Positions 22,791-33,892 of a stretch of DNA of 64,000 nt are shown here, in pieces. The notes under the pieces were generated by a model. That model saw only the letters and a list, made by a program, of their open reading frames with translations, ran no database searches and was not told the DNA's origin. This stretch comes from Mariannaea sp. PMI_226 (Eukaryota > Ascomycota > Sordariomycetes > Hypocreales > Nectriaceae): contig JANFOG010000008.1 in the NCBI GenBank assembly GCA_024336345.1, positions 496,001 to 560,000 of the forward strand. Direction: 5' to 3'. The first letter of the stretch is position 1; each line of letters starts with the position of its first letter. Both the position numbers and the translations under genes were made by a program.

Positions 22791-24170
22791 ATGGCCACCC
22801 GTCAAGTGTTTTGTTGTTCAAAAATAGAACCATATCGGGCTCAACAACTCGATCACGAACGCAAATTCACGGCGTTTATGACTTGGGCTGACCGTGTAAC
22901 GTCCTCATTAACATCGAACGAGAATCACACGCCAGTCAGTGGTGCACCGTATGCGGTTCAGATCGTCCGACAGATTAACTTCGGGCCTCAAGAATGGATA
23001 AGATACTTCATTCCAGGCAGCGGAGAAACTGCCTTTGCGGAAGTCACCGAAGACGATCTTCTCGAGGCAAATTTCAAAAAGCTCAATTCGTATTTATCAT
23101 GATGGATCGTATAGCGTAGAATAGTTGCTTATGTTGATACGTGACAGATACAAGAACTTCAGGTGTGCGAAGCATAATCGATTCTTCGAAGTCAATATAT
23201 ACCAAAAGGATGCCATCAATACCCACCATTGGCGAGCCACCCTTTCACGACCATCAAGGGACATTGATCTTTCTTTTAGAGAGAAGGGAACTAAAGCAAA
23301 GCCAGACAAAGCAGAGAAAGGGACGGAAAGAGTAGAGCAACCCCTACCTTCGACTTCAAATCCAGAAACCTCAACTACCCGACGGGAAGTTGTGGAGAGA
23401 GAAACTGGGACCAGAGCATCAGAAGACAATAGGGAACCAGCCACACAGCTAGATCTCGTCACTCTGAAGAATACTCTTTGCCTTCTGCTCCCGGCAGTCA
23501 GAACAAACGTCAGTTCAGATCACATCTTGTTCCTACTGAGTCTTGATTGGATCAACAAAGAATTAGCTCTCGGGCTTGATTTGGAGACCCAGTGGGACGC
23601 TGAGCTTGACACTACGAACATCATGATGTTCCTTTGTCATTGTTTTGATATGCGTGATGGTGATAGCGTTGATCTCTCGGACATTGAAGAATTGGTGATC
23701 CCGGCAATGCGCCACGTTGAGCATCTCGGAAAACACCAACTTCTCGGGCGAGATAGACTCCAAAAAATTGTCGATCACATCCTCGAGCATAATCCCACGG
23801 TTGATTGGGTATCAAAGTACGGGTCCACTGTTGCTCTTGTCCTTGCATCCGCCCCTAATGAGGAGCTGTTGGAACAATGTCGACGTCGACACAACGAAGT
23901 TCAGAACCGCCAAAGAATCGAAGCAGAGCATGATAGAAACATTGGAACGGTACGTCCCTGAGCTTTAATCTTCTATCCTCGTATAACATGGCTTATTGAT
24001 AACAACAGGACGAAGGAAACATCGGCTTTTACGCCGGCGATAGGGACGGCGTGGATGATTTTGATTACGATGACCACCGATATGACTACGATTATGATGA
24101 TCGCGAATCGAGCAGGGACTTCACAGCTTGCGATAAAGAATGTGGATATTGCGGACACTGTGATTATTAA
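22791..24170 (+). CDS. unknown protein divergent from the ankyrin-deaminase
   Basis: Three exons, 22791-23089, 23148-23949 and 24009-24170 (introns 58 and 59 bp, GT-AG, both preserving frame), 420 residues. Residues about 1-150 form a globular region (MATRQVFCCSKIEPYRAQQL, then RQINFGPQEWIRYFI); about 150-205 is a charged low-complexity linker; about 205-350 is predicted helical; the end is very acidic and Tyr-rich (DYDDHRYDYDYDD) and closes with a cysteine motif C-x4-C-x2-C-x2-C. I do not recognise the family. Head-to-head placement 319 bp from the deaminase gene suggests co-regulation, and the acidic tail could suit a binding partner or inhibitor, but that is speculation. Confidence 0.75.
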
Positions 24171-25609
24171 AGAGTCGGACAATCGTGGAATTTTCATATA
24201 AGGTGGTTCATATATATGCGTACCTCTCCGACCTGGGCTATTAGTAGCGTACTAAGCATCACAGTGAACTGATCATCTTTAACCTCAAATAGTACTAACG
24301 GTATTTTCACGGTTTATATAGTGGATTACCTCTCTATCTTCAAGAGTTTAAAAAAAATTTGCTCATCTTTTAAAACCTATGTATAAATGCACTAAGTCCT
24401 ATGCTTGCTTTGCCTCCCATCACCACTAGCTACTTGCAAACTCAACTGGATAATGCCTATAAAAGGATAAGTTTCGTAAATTATATAGAGTATTTGGGGA
24501 GTAATTGGCAAGGAAATTTAATAGAGAATACGCTAATGGACATAAATGTATTTATTATATCACTATTTTGGATACGTATTGAAAATATAAGGAAATTTAT
24601 CCATTACGAGTCAAGAGGCATTATGAATAATGCTATAGGAATTTTTTTAGGCTGTCCATACTTTTTAATCTTCATCGCAAGTTCATAGCTCCGATAATTC
24701 TCAGCAATGATATTGGTAAACCCACAAAGGTTCAGAAATCTCAGATGTATGGTTGTTCATGGGCAATGGGCACTGTCTTATCTACAATGCGACAATATGC
24801 TGCATTTGAATCGAGGAAGAGAAAAGCTGGGACCAGTGTAAACATGGCGCTTCTGTCTATCAGGCTCAACAGTACGTATCAGACACAGCGATATTGTAGA
24901 AATAGTCGAACAGGGCTCTACGTAGAAAGTCAAGAGTAAAGGACAGATTTACCAAGCACGTTGGCGATCTCTAGCACACATAGTCACCATGCCGAGCATG
25001 GAGGAAATCTCAAGACGAGCTGGCATTGAGTTGACCGTTTAAATTTCTGGCGAGAATTTGTAGCAAACACAATGTGACGTTTCCGTCCTGGCGGAAGAAC
25101 GTCACCTGAAGACATATAATTTGACATTTTGCAACTACTGCACTGAGTTGACATGAGTACGAGTTGACGAAGGGAGGCGATATTCAAGTCTAAAAATATA
25201 GCAAAGTCCCCTAAAACGGAAAGTTCCAAGTTGTAGATTGCTTTACTCCGTTGTCGAAACCGGGCTGACACATCAGGGTAAGACGTTTAGTCGACGATGA
25301 CGGATGCAGTGGTGATGGAAGGCAAAAGTTGGAAATAAGCAAGCGCTGATTGGCCACTTGAATGGCCTGGCCAATCAGATGGCGCCTAATTACACATTCT
25401 CAGACCACCAGCCATCAAAACTTCATGGAATGTGATTAATGTGGACCCAGCGAGTTGTAAGTACAAATATGCTGAAAGGGCCCAGCACAAAGAGAATTCG
25501 ATATCACCAACGAATAAAGCAATTCATTCTCAGATCGCAAATTCTGTGCCAATTTACCCGTCTATCTATCTATCTCTATATCACACAACCACCCACACCC
25601 TTCTTCACA
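24171..25609. other. AT-rich intergenic region
   Basis: About 1.4 kb; 24280-24700 is strongly AT-rich with no domain-bearing frame. A TCTA microsatellite (25556-25580) sits just upstream of the metallothionein start codon. Confidence 0.5.
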
Positions 25610-26074
25610 ATGACGAACGCCGCTTCTACTTGCTGCCGTCCTGGCTCCTCCGACTGCGCCTGTGGTATGATTCAAGAGAATACCCAAAGTTGTAACCACT
25701 TTCACTAACACTCAGCTTCCCCCCTTGCAGCCCAGCAAGCTACTTGCTCTTGCGGCCAGCAGTCTGCTCTTCACTGCACCTGCTCCAAGGCCACTGCAGA
25801 GAACACCGTCTCCGGCCCTAGATGCTCGTGCCGGTCCCGCCCCGCTGGTGAATGCACTTGCGACCGTGCGGCTTCAGAAAACTCGACCGTAACTGGAGCG
25901 ACTTGCTCCTGTGGTTCCCGTCCTGCGGGTATGTGCATTTTGCGATTCCCTTTGACTCGTCCCAACCCAGCCTCCCAAAACTGACAAATTTATTCAACAG
26001 GTGCCTGCACTTGTGAGAAGGCTTCCGATGGAGGATACAATCCTGCCAACGAGATTGACTTTACTACTCGGTAA
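25610..26074 (+). CDS. cysteine-rich CxC metallothionein-like protein
   Basis: Three exons, 25610-25664, 25731-25928 and 26001-26074, 108 residues; too fragmented to show as one open frame. Joining gives repeated units of about 28-30 residues, each with CSC or CTC pairs (TCSCGQQS, HCTCSKATAENTVSG, RCSCRSRPAGECTC, TCSCGSRPAGACTC), in total about 20 cysteines and almost no aromatics before the C-terminal YNPANEIDF. This is the pattern of a fungal metallothionein-like family found in Fusarium and relatives. It should bind Cu, Zn or Cd thiolate clusters in the cytosol and buffer metal or oxidative stress. Both introns are phase 1 with acceptors TTGCAG and AACAG. Repeat-to-repeat identity suggests internal duplication. 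Confidence 0.88.
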
Positions 26075-27156
26075 ACGAGACAAACTACGGTCCAATTGTC
26101 ACAGCAATGGGTGATGTTTTAAAGTATTAAAGGCGGCTGATTCTTGGCTTTTCACATACCAACCAGTACCGCGGGATGGCGTTGGGGTGCAACGGATGGA
26201 TCATAAAGGATCCAGGCAACGGCAGAGGCTGGGCCTAGGATTATGGTATTTCATATTGGCTTAGAAATAAATAAATAAATGGAAATGATCTACGAATAAA
26301 AGCTCTCGGAATGGGTATCAAGGGAGAAGTTGATCAGTGAGACTCGACATTCGTATCCGTACCTAGGGGAACTAAGATGTTGGCTTGTTTATTTTATCCC
26401 CCGATCTTCGCCAGAGCGTCCTTGGTTCAGGCCGCTTTTAATGTACGTGTGCACAAACAAAACAGTGATGCACTGTCTTGTGCAACATGTTCATGGAGGT
26501 ATAATGTCAGTCAACTATACATCCATGCATCGGCCATTCACCACGCTGTCAAATTCTCCAATCTCGATAGGCGAATGACTACGCGAGCGCGCACAGATGC
26601 AATCATTGACAGCTGGCGAGTTCCAGGTTCAATGGCTAGCTGGCTCACCGCCTACATCACTGGCGCCCACTGACACCACTGAGATACGCTGGCTCAGCGA
26701 TTGAAAAAAATTAAAATTACCACCAAAAGAATTACTGCCGGACAAATTGGTCCCTGGCAGGATCAAAGCTCCAGGGCGGTGTGGATCAATTCCTGGTGGT
26801 GGCCCACCCGCCAACCCCGACTCGTCCTCGTTTGGTCAAGATTGCCCCATTGTGTGCTCCGTAGGGTCCCAGTGGTCAGATCACCACCCTAAAAATCCTC
26901 CCCCAAATTATCACCCAACAGTGTTCCGGTTGCGCGAGCTTGTTCAGCTTCACAACATCATCTCTCCATCAACATTGAGCTGCTCACGTTCTTCGTTACA
27001 TCTCGGATTGTTCGAAGAGTCGTTTTTCACATTTCAGATTTCCCGCTCTGACCTCCATCTTTTCCCGGCATCCCGTTTCTCCTCGTGTCTGCCCGAAACA
27101 GAGCTTCCTTTTTTTTTTTCTCTTTTTCGCGTCGGCCCGCTAAAGCATCAGACGCG
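26075..27156. other. intergenic and 5' region of the RCC1 gene
   Basis: About 1.1 kb. The last 200 bp are CT-rich, typical of a fungal 5' untranslated region. Plus-strand frames here continue into the RCC1 gene in the wrong frame and are ignored. Confidence 0.5.
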
Positions 27157-29140
27157 ATGGCGCCTCGAGCGAAAGCTGCTGCCGCCACCACCAAGGCGAG
27201 CACTACCAAGAAAGCAGCAACCACTGCTAGCACTGGCGTCAAGAAGACCGCCAAAACCGCTGCGAAGCCTGCCGCGAAGCCCGCTACCAAAGCATCCGAA
27301 AAGAAGTCCGCCGCTCCCGCCACCAATGGCGCGTCTAAGAAGCGAAAGGCTGAGAGCCCTGAACCTGAGTCTGACGAGGTAGAGGTCCCCAAGTCGAAGA
27401 AGCACAAGACCGAGCGCGAGATCAAGCCCGTCAAGAAGCGCGCCACCCGCGAGACCAGCGTAAAGCCTACTGCTCCCAAGAAGACCAAGACCGAGGAGCC
27501 TGAGAAGAAGCCCAAGGCCGCCGCCGCCAAGAAGGAAAAGGCTGCGCCCGAACCTACTCCCGAACCCGTAAAGGAGGTTGCTCCCAAGCCTGAGAAGAAG
27601 GTTGCAAAGGTTGCAAAGGTCTCCAAGGATGCTGTAAAGAAGCCCGAACGCAAAGCCGCAGCTGTAAAGATTGGCAAGAAGATCAACGAGGCTCCCACCC
27701 AGATTCTCGACGTTTATGTTTTCGGTGAAGGCACCTCCGGTGAGCTTGGTCTTGGAAGCAAGAAGGTCGATAACAAGAAGCCCATCGATGTCAAGCGACC
27801 TCGTATCAATGCCAACCTCTCTGCTCGCACTGTTGGCGTTGTTCAGGTTTCCTGCGGTGGTATGCATGCTGTCGCTCTCACTCACGATAACCAGATCTTG
27901 ACCTGGGGCGTCAACGACCAGGGTGCCCTCGGTAGAGACACCCAGTGGGATGGTGGCCTCCGTGATATGGATAAAAGCGAAGACTCTGACTCTGACTCGG
28001 ACGACGAGGATGATACCGGAATCAACCCCAAGGAGAGCACCCCCGCTCCTGTGTCGCAAGAGCATTTCGCCCCTGGAACCAAGTTCGCCCAAGTTGTCGC
28101 CTGCGACAGCGCCACTTTTGCCCTTACAGAGGATGGCCGCGTCTATGGATGGGGCACATTCCGCTCCAGCGACGGTATTCTTGGCTTCTCTGAGAAGACT
28201 TTGATCCAGCACTTCCCCATTCTCCTCCCCGACCTCAAGAACATCAAGGCGCTTGCCGCTGGTTCCAACCACGTCCTCGCCCTTGATCACAAGGGCAACG
28301 TCTCTGCCTGGGGTTGCGGCCAGCAGAACCAGCTTGGTCGACGTATCATCGAACGCACAAAGCTGACTTCTCTTATCCCCATGGGCGTTGGTCTGCCCCG
28401 GGGCAAGATCGTCAAGATTGCTTGCGGTTCGTACCACAGCTTTGCCATTGACAAGAAGGGCCAAGTCTGGGGTTGGGGTCTGAACAACTTTGGTGAGATT
28501 GGCATTGAGTACAACGCTGGTGAGGATGACGCCGTCATCCTTCAGCCTGCCAAGCTCGAGTCGCTTGGAGATTACAATATCACCGATATTGATGGTGGCG
28601 AGCACCACTCTGTGGCTTGCTCCGATAAGGGTGAACTCTTCACCTGGGGTCGTGTTGACGGCTACCAAGTCGGATTTGAGGCTGAAGACCTCAACAAGGA
28701 CATTGCCATCTACGATGAGCGAGGCAAGGCTCGTATCCTGTTCAAGCCTACTATTCAGCCAGGTAAGTTTCTTTATCTTCTCATATCCTCTGTTCCAGAA
28801 AATAAATTGAGTACTAAACCTGTCCCCAGATGTCAAGAACACCATCTCCGTTACTGCCGGCACTGACAATAGTTTCGCCATCACCGAGAACGGCAAGGTG
28901 TACTCTTGGGGGTTCTCCAGTAACTACCAGACTGGTCAGGGTACTCTTGACGAAATCAAGACGCCTACCTTGATCGACAACACCGCTATTCGCGACAAGA
29001 AGATCATTGGCGCTGGTGCTGGCGGCCAATTCTCTATCCTCGTCGGAGGTTCCGATGAGGCTCCCGCAAAGGCCAATGGCGTCAAGACTAATGGCGTCCA
29101 TGCTGATGAGGACAAGGAGAACAAGGCCTCCAAGGCCTGA
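27157..29140 (+). CDS. RCC1-family Ran guanine nucleotide exchange factor
   Basis: Exons 27157-28762 and 28830-29140 (67-bp intron), 638 residues. The first ~170 residues are a Lys/Ala/Pro-rich basic tail with nuclear-localisation-type clusters (KKRKAESPEPES, KSKKHKTER), as in fungal Pim1/Srm1 proteins. The rest is a seven-bladed RCC1 propeller: FGEGTSGELGLG, CGGMHAVALTHDNQILTWG, WGCGQQNQLGRR, CGSYHSFAIDKKGQVWGWG, GGEHHSVACSDKGELFTWG and a final WGFSSNYQTGQG blade in exon 2. It should load Ran with GTP on chromatin, driving nucleocytoplasmic transport and spindle/nuclear-envelope functions. An acidic Ser/Asp insert (EDSDSDSDDEDD) interrupts one blade. Essential single-copy core gene in most fungi. 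Confidence 0.95.
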
Positions 29141-29974
29141 AATGCCCTACCAAGGTAGCGACCAAAACTCTGCAGCCTGCGAATTTGAAAACGTCTGACT
29201 GGGTCTCGATGTGTCATTCTCAAATCGAAGACTACGCGACACGATTGGCACTTTAGACGAGGCTTCATGCTTGTCTAAGACTTTTTTTTTCTCGTCGTTT
29301 CTTACGCAAACACGTTCCCGGTGCCTGTTTAATGACTTGCTGCTGCTGCATCCATATATCAGGGGGCGGCAGAACATTTTATCTTCAACGACTTCGACAA
29401 CAAAAAATCCCTTCTGATAAGTGTACGTTCTAAGGCGGGGATGAAAAATTAAAAACTGGTGTACATGGGAGGGATAGGTTTGGGAGGTTCAATTTTTTTT
29501 TTCTTTTGCGAAAGGGGTGAAGGCACGGGAATGGTATCTACTTCTGGTTTTTTTGTTACTTCTTTTCTTTTTTTCTCTGGTAGTCGATATAGATGTCTTT
29601 GCTTGCATATTTCAAAGGTTTTTTCTTTTTTTTAGGCTCTCAACATATTGGTAGACCTTGTGTACAGTACAGTTCATGAGGGTTCTTTGGTCGTTACTCT
29701 CGAGATTATCTAATACAAAGGAACAATGGTTCCTTATCCATCCTCCTAAAAAAAAAAGGCGTGCCTTCACATTGTGCTGCCCGTGTCTAAACGCCGTTTG
29801 CCGCCACCATGACCCCTATTACTCACTCTATCCCTCCCCAAAACATAAAAACAAGGGTTATCGTTGCTCGGCGTGATGTCTAAGGACCGCAGACAGGTAA
29901 GCATACCCAGCATTTCCTTGCCAAGTCCCAAAAAGATGATTGTTTTTTCTGCGTTACGTTCCGCGAACAATTAT
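29141..29974. other. convergent 3' region with T-tracts
   Basis: 834 bp between convergent stops of the RCC1 and YIP1 genes. Several poly-T/poly-A tracts (29282-29290, 29490-29505, 29620-29633) are consistent with 3' processing. No gene. Confidence 0.5.
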
Positions 29975-31081
29975 TTAGCTGTTTATCCTGGCTGCGGCGG
30001 TGGCCAACGATCCGCTGCCTCGGCTACTGAAGATGCTCATGATGCCGAATCCGACGTAGAATAGTGCCAGAGGGTAGGCGACCAGTCCTCGCATACCCTT
30101 CATGCGGCCGACGACGCAGAACATACCGCTGGCGCTGTATGTGCACCAAATTATGGCAGCACCAGTGATGAGGATGCCAAACGGCGTGTCCATGCGCATT
30201 ACGATGCCAAGCAGACTGGTAGCCACTAGGGGGAGAAGGCAGTATCCGAGGACCGAGGCGGAGCGAGGGAATGTGAGGGTTGCGGAGAAGTGGCCGCCTT
30301 GCTGTTCTTGGTGCGCCTGGGGCTGAGGCTCATTGTATTGGGGATATGCAGGCGTTTGCGAGGAGGGCGATGAGTCGGAGGGAGACATGAGGGAGAGGAT
30401 TAGGTGGAGGGTCGTAGAGCCCAGGAGGGCGAGGCCGTAGATGTAGCCGAAGTGGACTTTGCCAGAGAAGAGGAGAAAGAAGCCAAAGCTGGTATCTCAC
30501 TATCAGTATTGCTAAAAAAAAGTCTTCAGTCTTCTAATGAGTTGTACTTACGCAAGGAAAAACAGAATGGGACCTGCTAAGTCGCTGTCATCCATGAGGT
30601 GTTGGTCGATATGCTTGAAGGGGTTCAACACCGCGAGAGTCTATGACAGACGGATTAGTTTCCAGCTGTCCAACAGCAACAGGGAACCACACGTAGAATT
30701 TCCTACCTTTGACTGGATATGTCCAAAGTTGACTCCCAACTCCTCCATCAAGGGTGGCTCCCCTTCATATCCTTCTGTCGAAAACGCAGCCAGCCAACCT
30801 GTGCGCAAGCCGCCCTGCTCGCCCATGCGCCCGGAAACACCCCCAGGGAAGCTGCTGCCCGAGGGAGTACCAAAGCCCTGGCTTGCGCCAGCGCCGTAGC
30901 CGCCTTGATGGTTTCCGTAGCCGTACGCAGCCTGCTGTGGGGTGTGCGCGCCAGATACGCCGCTACCGCGGGTGTCGTAGGAGGAAGGGTAGAACTGGAG
31001 GTTGGCGGCGCTGGAGGGGCCTGCCGCCGCGCCTGGGCCAGGCCCGCCGTAGGAGGGTTGGGCGCCGTAGTAGTTTGACAT
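29975..31081 (-). CDS. YIP1: YIP1-family Golgi/ER membrane protein
   Basis: Three exons, 31081-30707, 30640-30552 and 30488-29975, 325 residues, all junctions in frame. The N-terminus is Gly/Tyr/Ser/Pro-rich and cytosolic ([17 protein letters not shown]), then [14 protein letters not shown] and [20 protein letters not shown], the conserved Yip1 signature ahead of the membrane domain. About five membrane segments follow ([70 protein letters not shown]). YIP1 proteins bind prenylated Ypt/Rab GTPases and function in COPII vesicle formation and ER-Golgi traffic. The symbol is given by family; distinction from the Yif1/Yip4 paralogues rests on the ELGVNF-type motif. Confidence 0.9.
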
Positions 31082-31722
31082 TTGAATCCGCGGGAAGCGA
31101 GTGTCTTTGTGGAAAGAGAGAGAGAGATGCAGATAGAAAGAAAGGGGGGTAGAAGAAAGATTGGAAGGGAGAGGGAAGGGAAGGTGGGGGGGAGAGGAGA
31201 TGTGTTGAGGTGGACGACGGTTGTCAAGATGCGGTTTTCGGTGTTGACCCAGATTGAGGACAGTTGGACTGTAGCTAGAGCTGGCGTTGTGGCTGGTGCG
31301 CCCGGGTTTATGATGGGAGTTTGTGGATTGTTGAAAAATTGTGGCTGGGTTGTGGCATCATTGGGCTTGCAATTTACAGTGGACAGGTTTATCAAACGAA
31401 CCTGGCCAAAATATTCATTTGCCTAGAGTGACGTACCTACAAGGTGCTTGAAAGAACAGGCTCCTCCTCAATTCATCGCGCCATGAAAAAACTCTCTGCT
31501 TGAGTCTTGACAATTCAGTATTATCATGGTATTATTCATATATTATACATTCTCCATTCAGCCTCGTCATCGTTGAAAACATGATAACCTACCTCAAACA
31601 CGGGCTGTCACTCCCAACGGGGTCACAACTCTCTCAAGATATCCTTTTTTGTTATCTTGGCCCATCCAACGGTATCACAAACGGTGAAACATTCCCCAGT
31701 CAACCAAACTATATTCACCACT
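31082..31722. other. intergenic region upstream of the YIP1 gene
   Basis: 641 bp. Purine-rich 31100-31200 (presumed YIP1 leader, minus strand), then a low-coding part to the stop of the next minus-strand gene. Confidence 0.5.
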
Positions 31723-32218
31723 TTATTGCTTTTTCCTTAGTGCCTCAAACGTCCGTAACACTGCGCGACCATTGGAAGTAAACCGATCAAAATCCCTGAC
31801 CAAATCCGGATAGTCCTTGACTTTTTCAAGGGCCTGCGTCTTGAGCTCTTTTGTTTTCGCGTATCGTGATTCCAAGTCACTGGGTCCCTCTGATGTTTCT
31901 GGCTGTTCAGGACTTGGTTTCTTGTCCTCGGACCACAGCTCGTTGATCTGAATAAAAGATGCCATGAACTCATCAAAGTCACACTCGCGAAGCCTTTGCT
32001 ACAAAGAAGAAAAAAATAGAGCTAATCAGCTGTATTGTTCACAAATGACAAAGGGCTGATATCTGTCTTAAGGATGAGATACTCACCTTGGCAGTAACCA
32101 CATAGCGCACCATGAAAAACATAGAGTCGTCCCCGTACGCAGGTAGTCCAAGCATGGCATCGTGAAACTCTGCCGCGCGCTTGGAGCCCGCATTATCATC
32201 TCGCTTTTTGGTAACCAT
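31723..32218 (-). CDS. small conserved-looking protein of unknown function
   Basis: Two exons, 32218-32087 and 31998-31723 (88-bp intron with GTGAGT donor and TAG acceptor), 135 residues. Sequence starts MVTKKRDDNAGSKRAAEFHD, continues YGDDSMFFMVRYVVTAKQRL and ends charged and helical (FEALRKKQ). No signal peptide, membrane span or known motif. The clean phase-0 junction and coherent amphipathic composition support a real gene. I do not recognise a family. Confidence 0.7.
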
Positions 32219-33892
32219 GATCTTTGGAAAATAAACCCGATTGCTGTCTTAAACGGCCTTTAACAAGAATCATGCAAAAAGATGTCGAGATAAGTGACGC
32301 CTCAATCATGGGCACTAATCTGGAGGCAGAAAAGAGTCACATGTTTACTAAGGTAGGTGGTACTGGTAGTCTGCTGCGCCACGTGGCTGATGTCACATTG
32401 TCCTCAGCGGTTGGATGATCAAGTTGATGGCGAGCAGGCAGCAGTTTTGCAAAATTGAAGATGTGAATAGACAATGGTTTTCGTTGTTCGGATAGGCCGA
32501 CAGAGCCATTCAGGCACAGAGCTTAGAACTTCCGAAAATCGACGGTGGATGACTGCCGGCCCTGACCAACACGTTGCGGCCCAGTCCTGCCCTGCCAGGT
32601 TTGATGTGGCACAAACAATCGACATCCTAACATGTGGCGAAATCTGCAAGGTCAGGCAGGAGAGCTAGCAAACTACCCCGATAACATTTTACTGGGGAAA
32701 AAGCGACGCTTCCCAGCAGCAAAAGGATACATGCTCCACCAGTTCTGGCTCTAGATCAAGGGATCAGGGCTCTGGTGTTGGAGGATGAATGGTACCCACT
32801 TTGTGCATCTTCGTCAAAAGCAGCCGAAAATGCCGACAAATAAAAGCCGGAGAACATTTCCAGACATTTGCATCCCTCTGGTTGCTTCCACCACAGACTT
32901 TCTGTGCCCTGTTGACATGTGGAGGAAAAGGAAGAAAAAGAAGAAGAAAGGTAAGCTAGTACTAAGATGATGAACTGTTTTATCAACTTGGGCAATAGAG
33001 CAATGTTGAAGAAATTGGTTGAAACTCGATTCTAGAAAGAGTGGGTTGGGCAGCGTTTATCTTTCGAGCCCAAGATATCATGATCGCCCACTCAAAATCC
33101 ACTCCTCTCCATTCCCTAAGGCCATTATAAGCTCTGGGGGAAAAAAAAGAAAGTGAAAAAAAAAAAGAGTAGAGGAATAAGCAGTATCATCAATTCACAC
33201 CGACATAACGCGAAGCTGGTGGTCGGAAGAATAAATTCGGGTGGATTAGCTAGGCGTATTAGCCACACGGATAATATATCTAGCCGGTGTCAATACTTCG
33301 GCAGAATGTCTATTTAGGGCGCCCGATGACGGAATGCTTGGGCTGGATCTAATCAATCTCATAGCAAACCTTCTAGATCGATTTGCAGAAGCGCCTGTAT
33401 TGAGACAAAAGCCTTCAGATGTTTCCAGTTTAGTGGGACAAGGTCAGAGGCGACCATACCTCAGGTTCTCAAATCCTTGCCATAGTAACTGCATTTGACC
33501 GAAAGAAATGTAGTGATCCTTTGGTCGTACGATCTCAGCTGGCAAGCTTCTCAATCTTAAGCCAATAGCAGTTGACCCACCACTACGATGTGGTGGGAAC
33601 CCGAGATGTACGATCAGTCACCCCTAGTTCGACCGTATTAAATCCTGGTATGTGTGGTGATAGCGGTGCTAGACGGGAGGCGGCGCAATTCGCTTCTCTC
33701 TGACCCTGATTGGGGGTTCTGACTAAGATGGAACAGATCACGTATCCTGGCTGACTGTCAGCTTTTCGTATTTCAATATGTAAAGCAAGACGCGCCACCT
33801 CTGGGTGTTCCATAGTCTTGGAGGGATCAGTAATTTTTCTTTCTCGTTTCCATTTGTTACATCAATTTAGAAATAGAAAGGGAACTTTGAGC
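32219..33892. other. 1.7 kb intergenic region
   Basis: No domain-bearing frame. Contains A-rich tracts around 32925-32950 and 33139-33170 and the presumed promoters of the small minus-strand gene and of the monooxygenase. Confidence 0.5.

Noticed and set aside
26747..27382. 211-codon plus-strand frame crossing the RCC1 start
   Set aside because: Out of frame with RCC1 and built on its CT-rich leader and Lys-rich repeats.
27148..28896. 582-codon open frame antisense to the RCC1 gene
   Set aside because: Leu/Gly-rich shadow of the GC-biased third positions of the RCC1 gene; no domain, and the sense protein is unambiguous.
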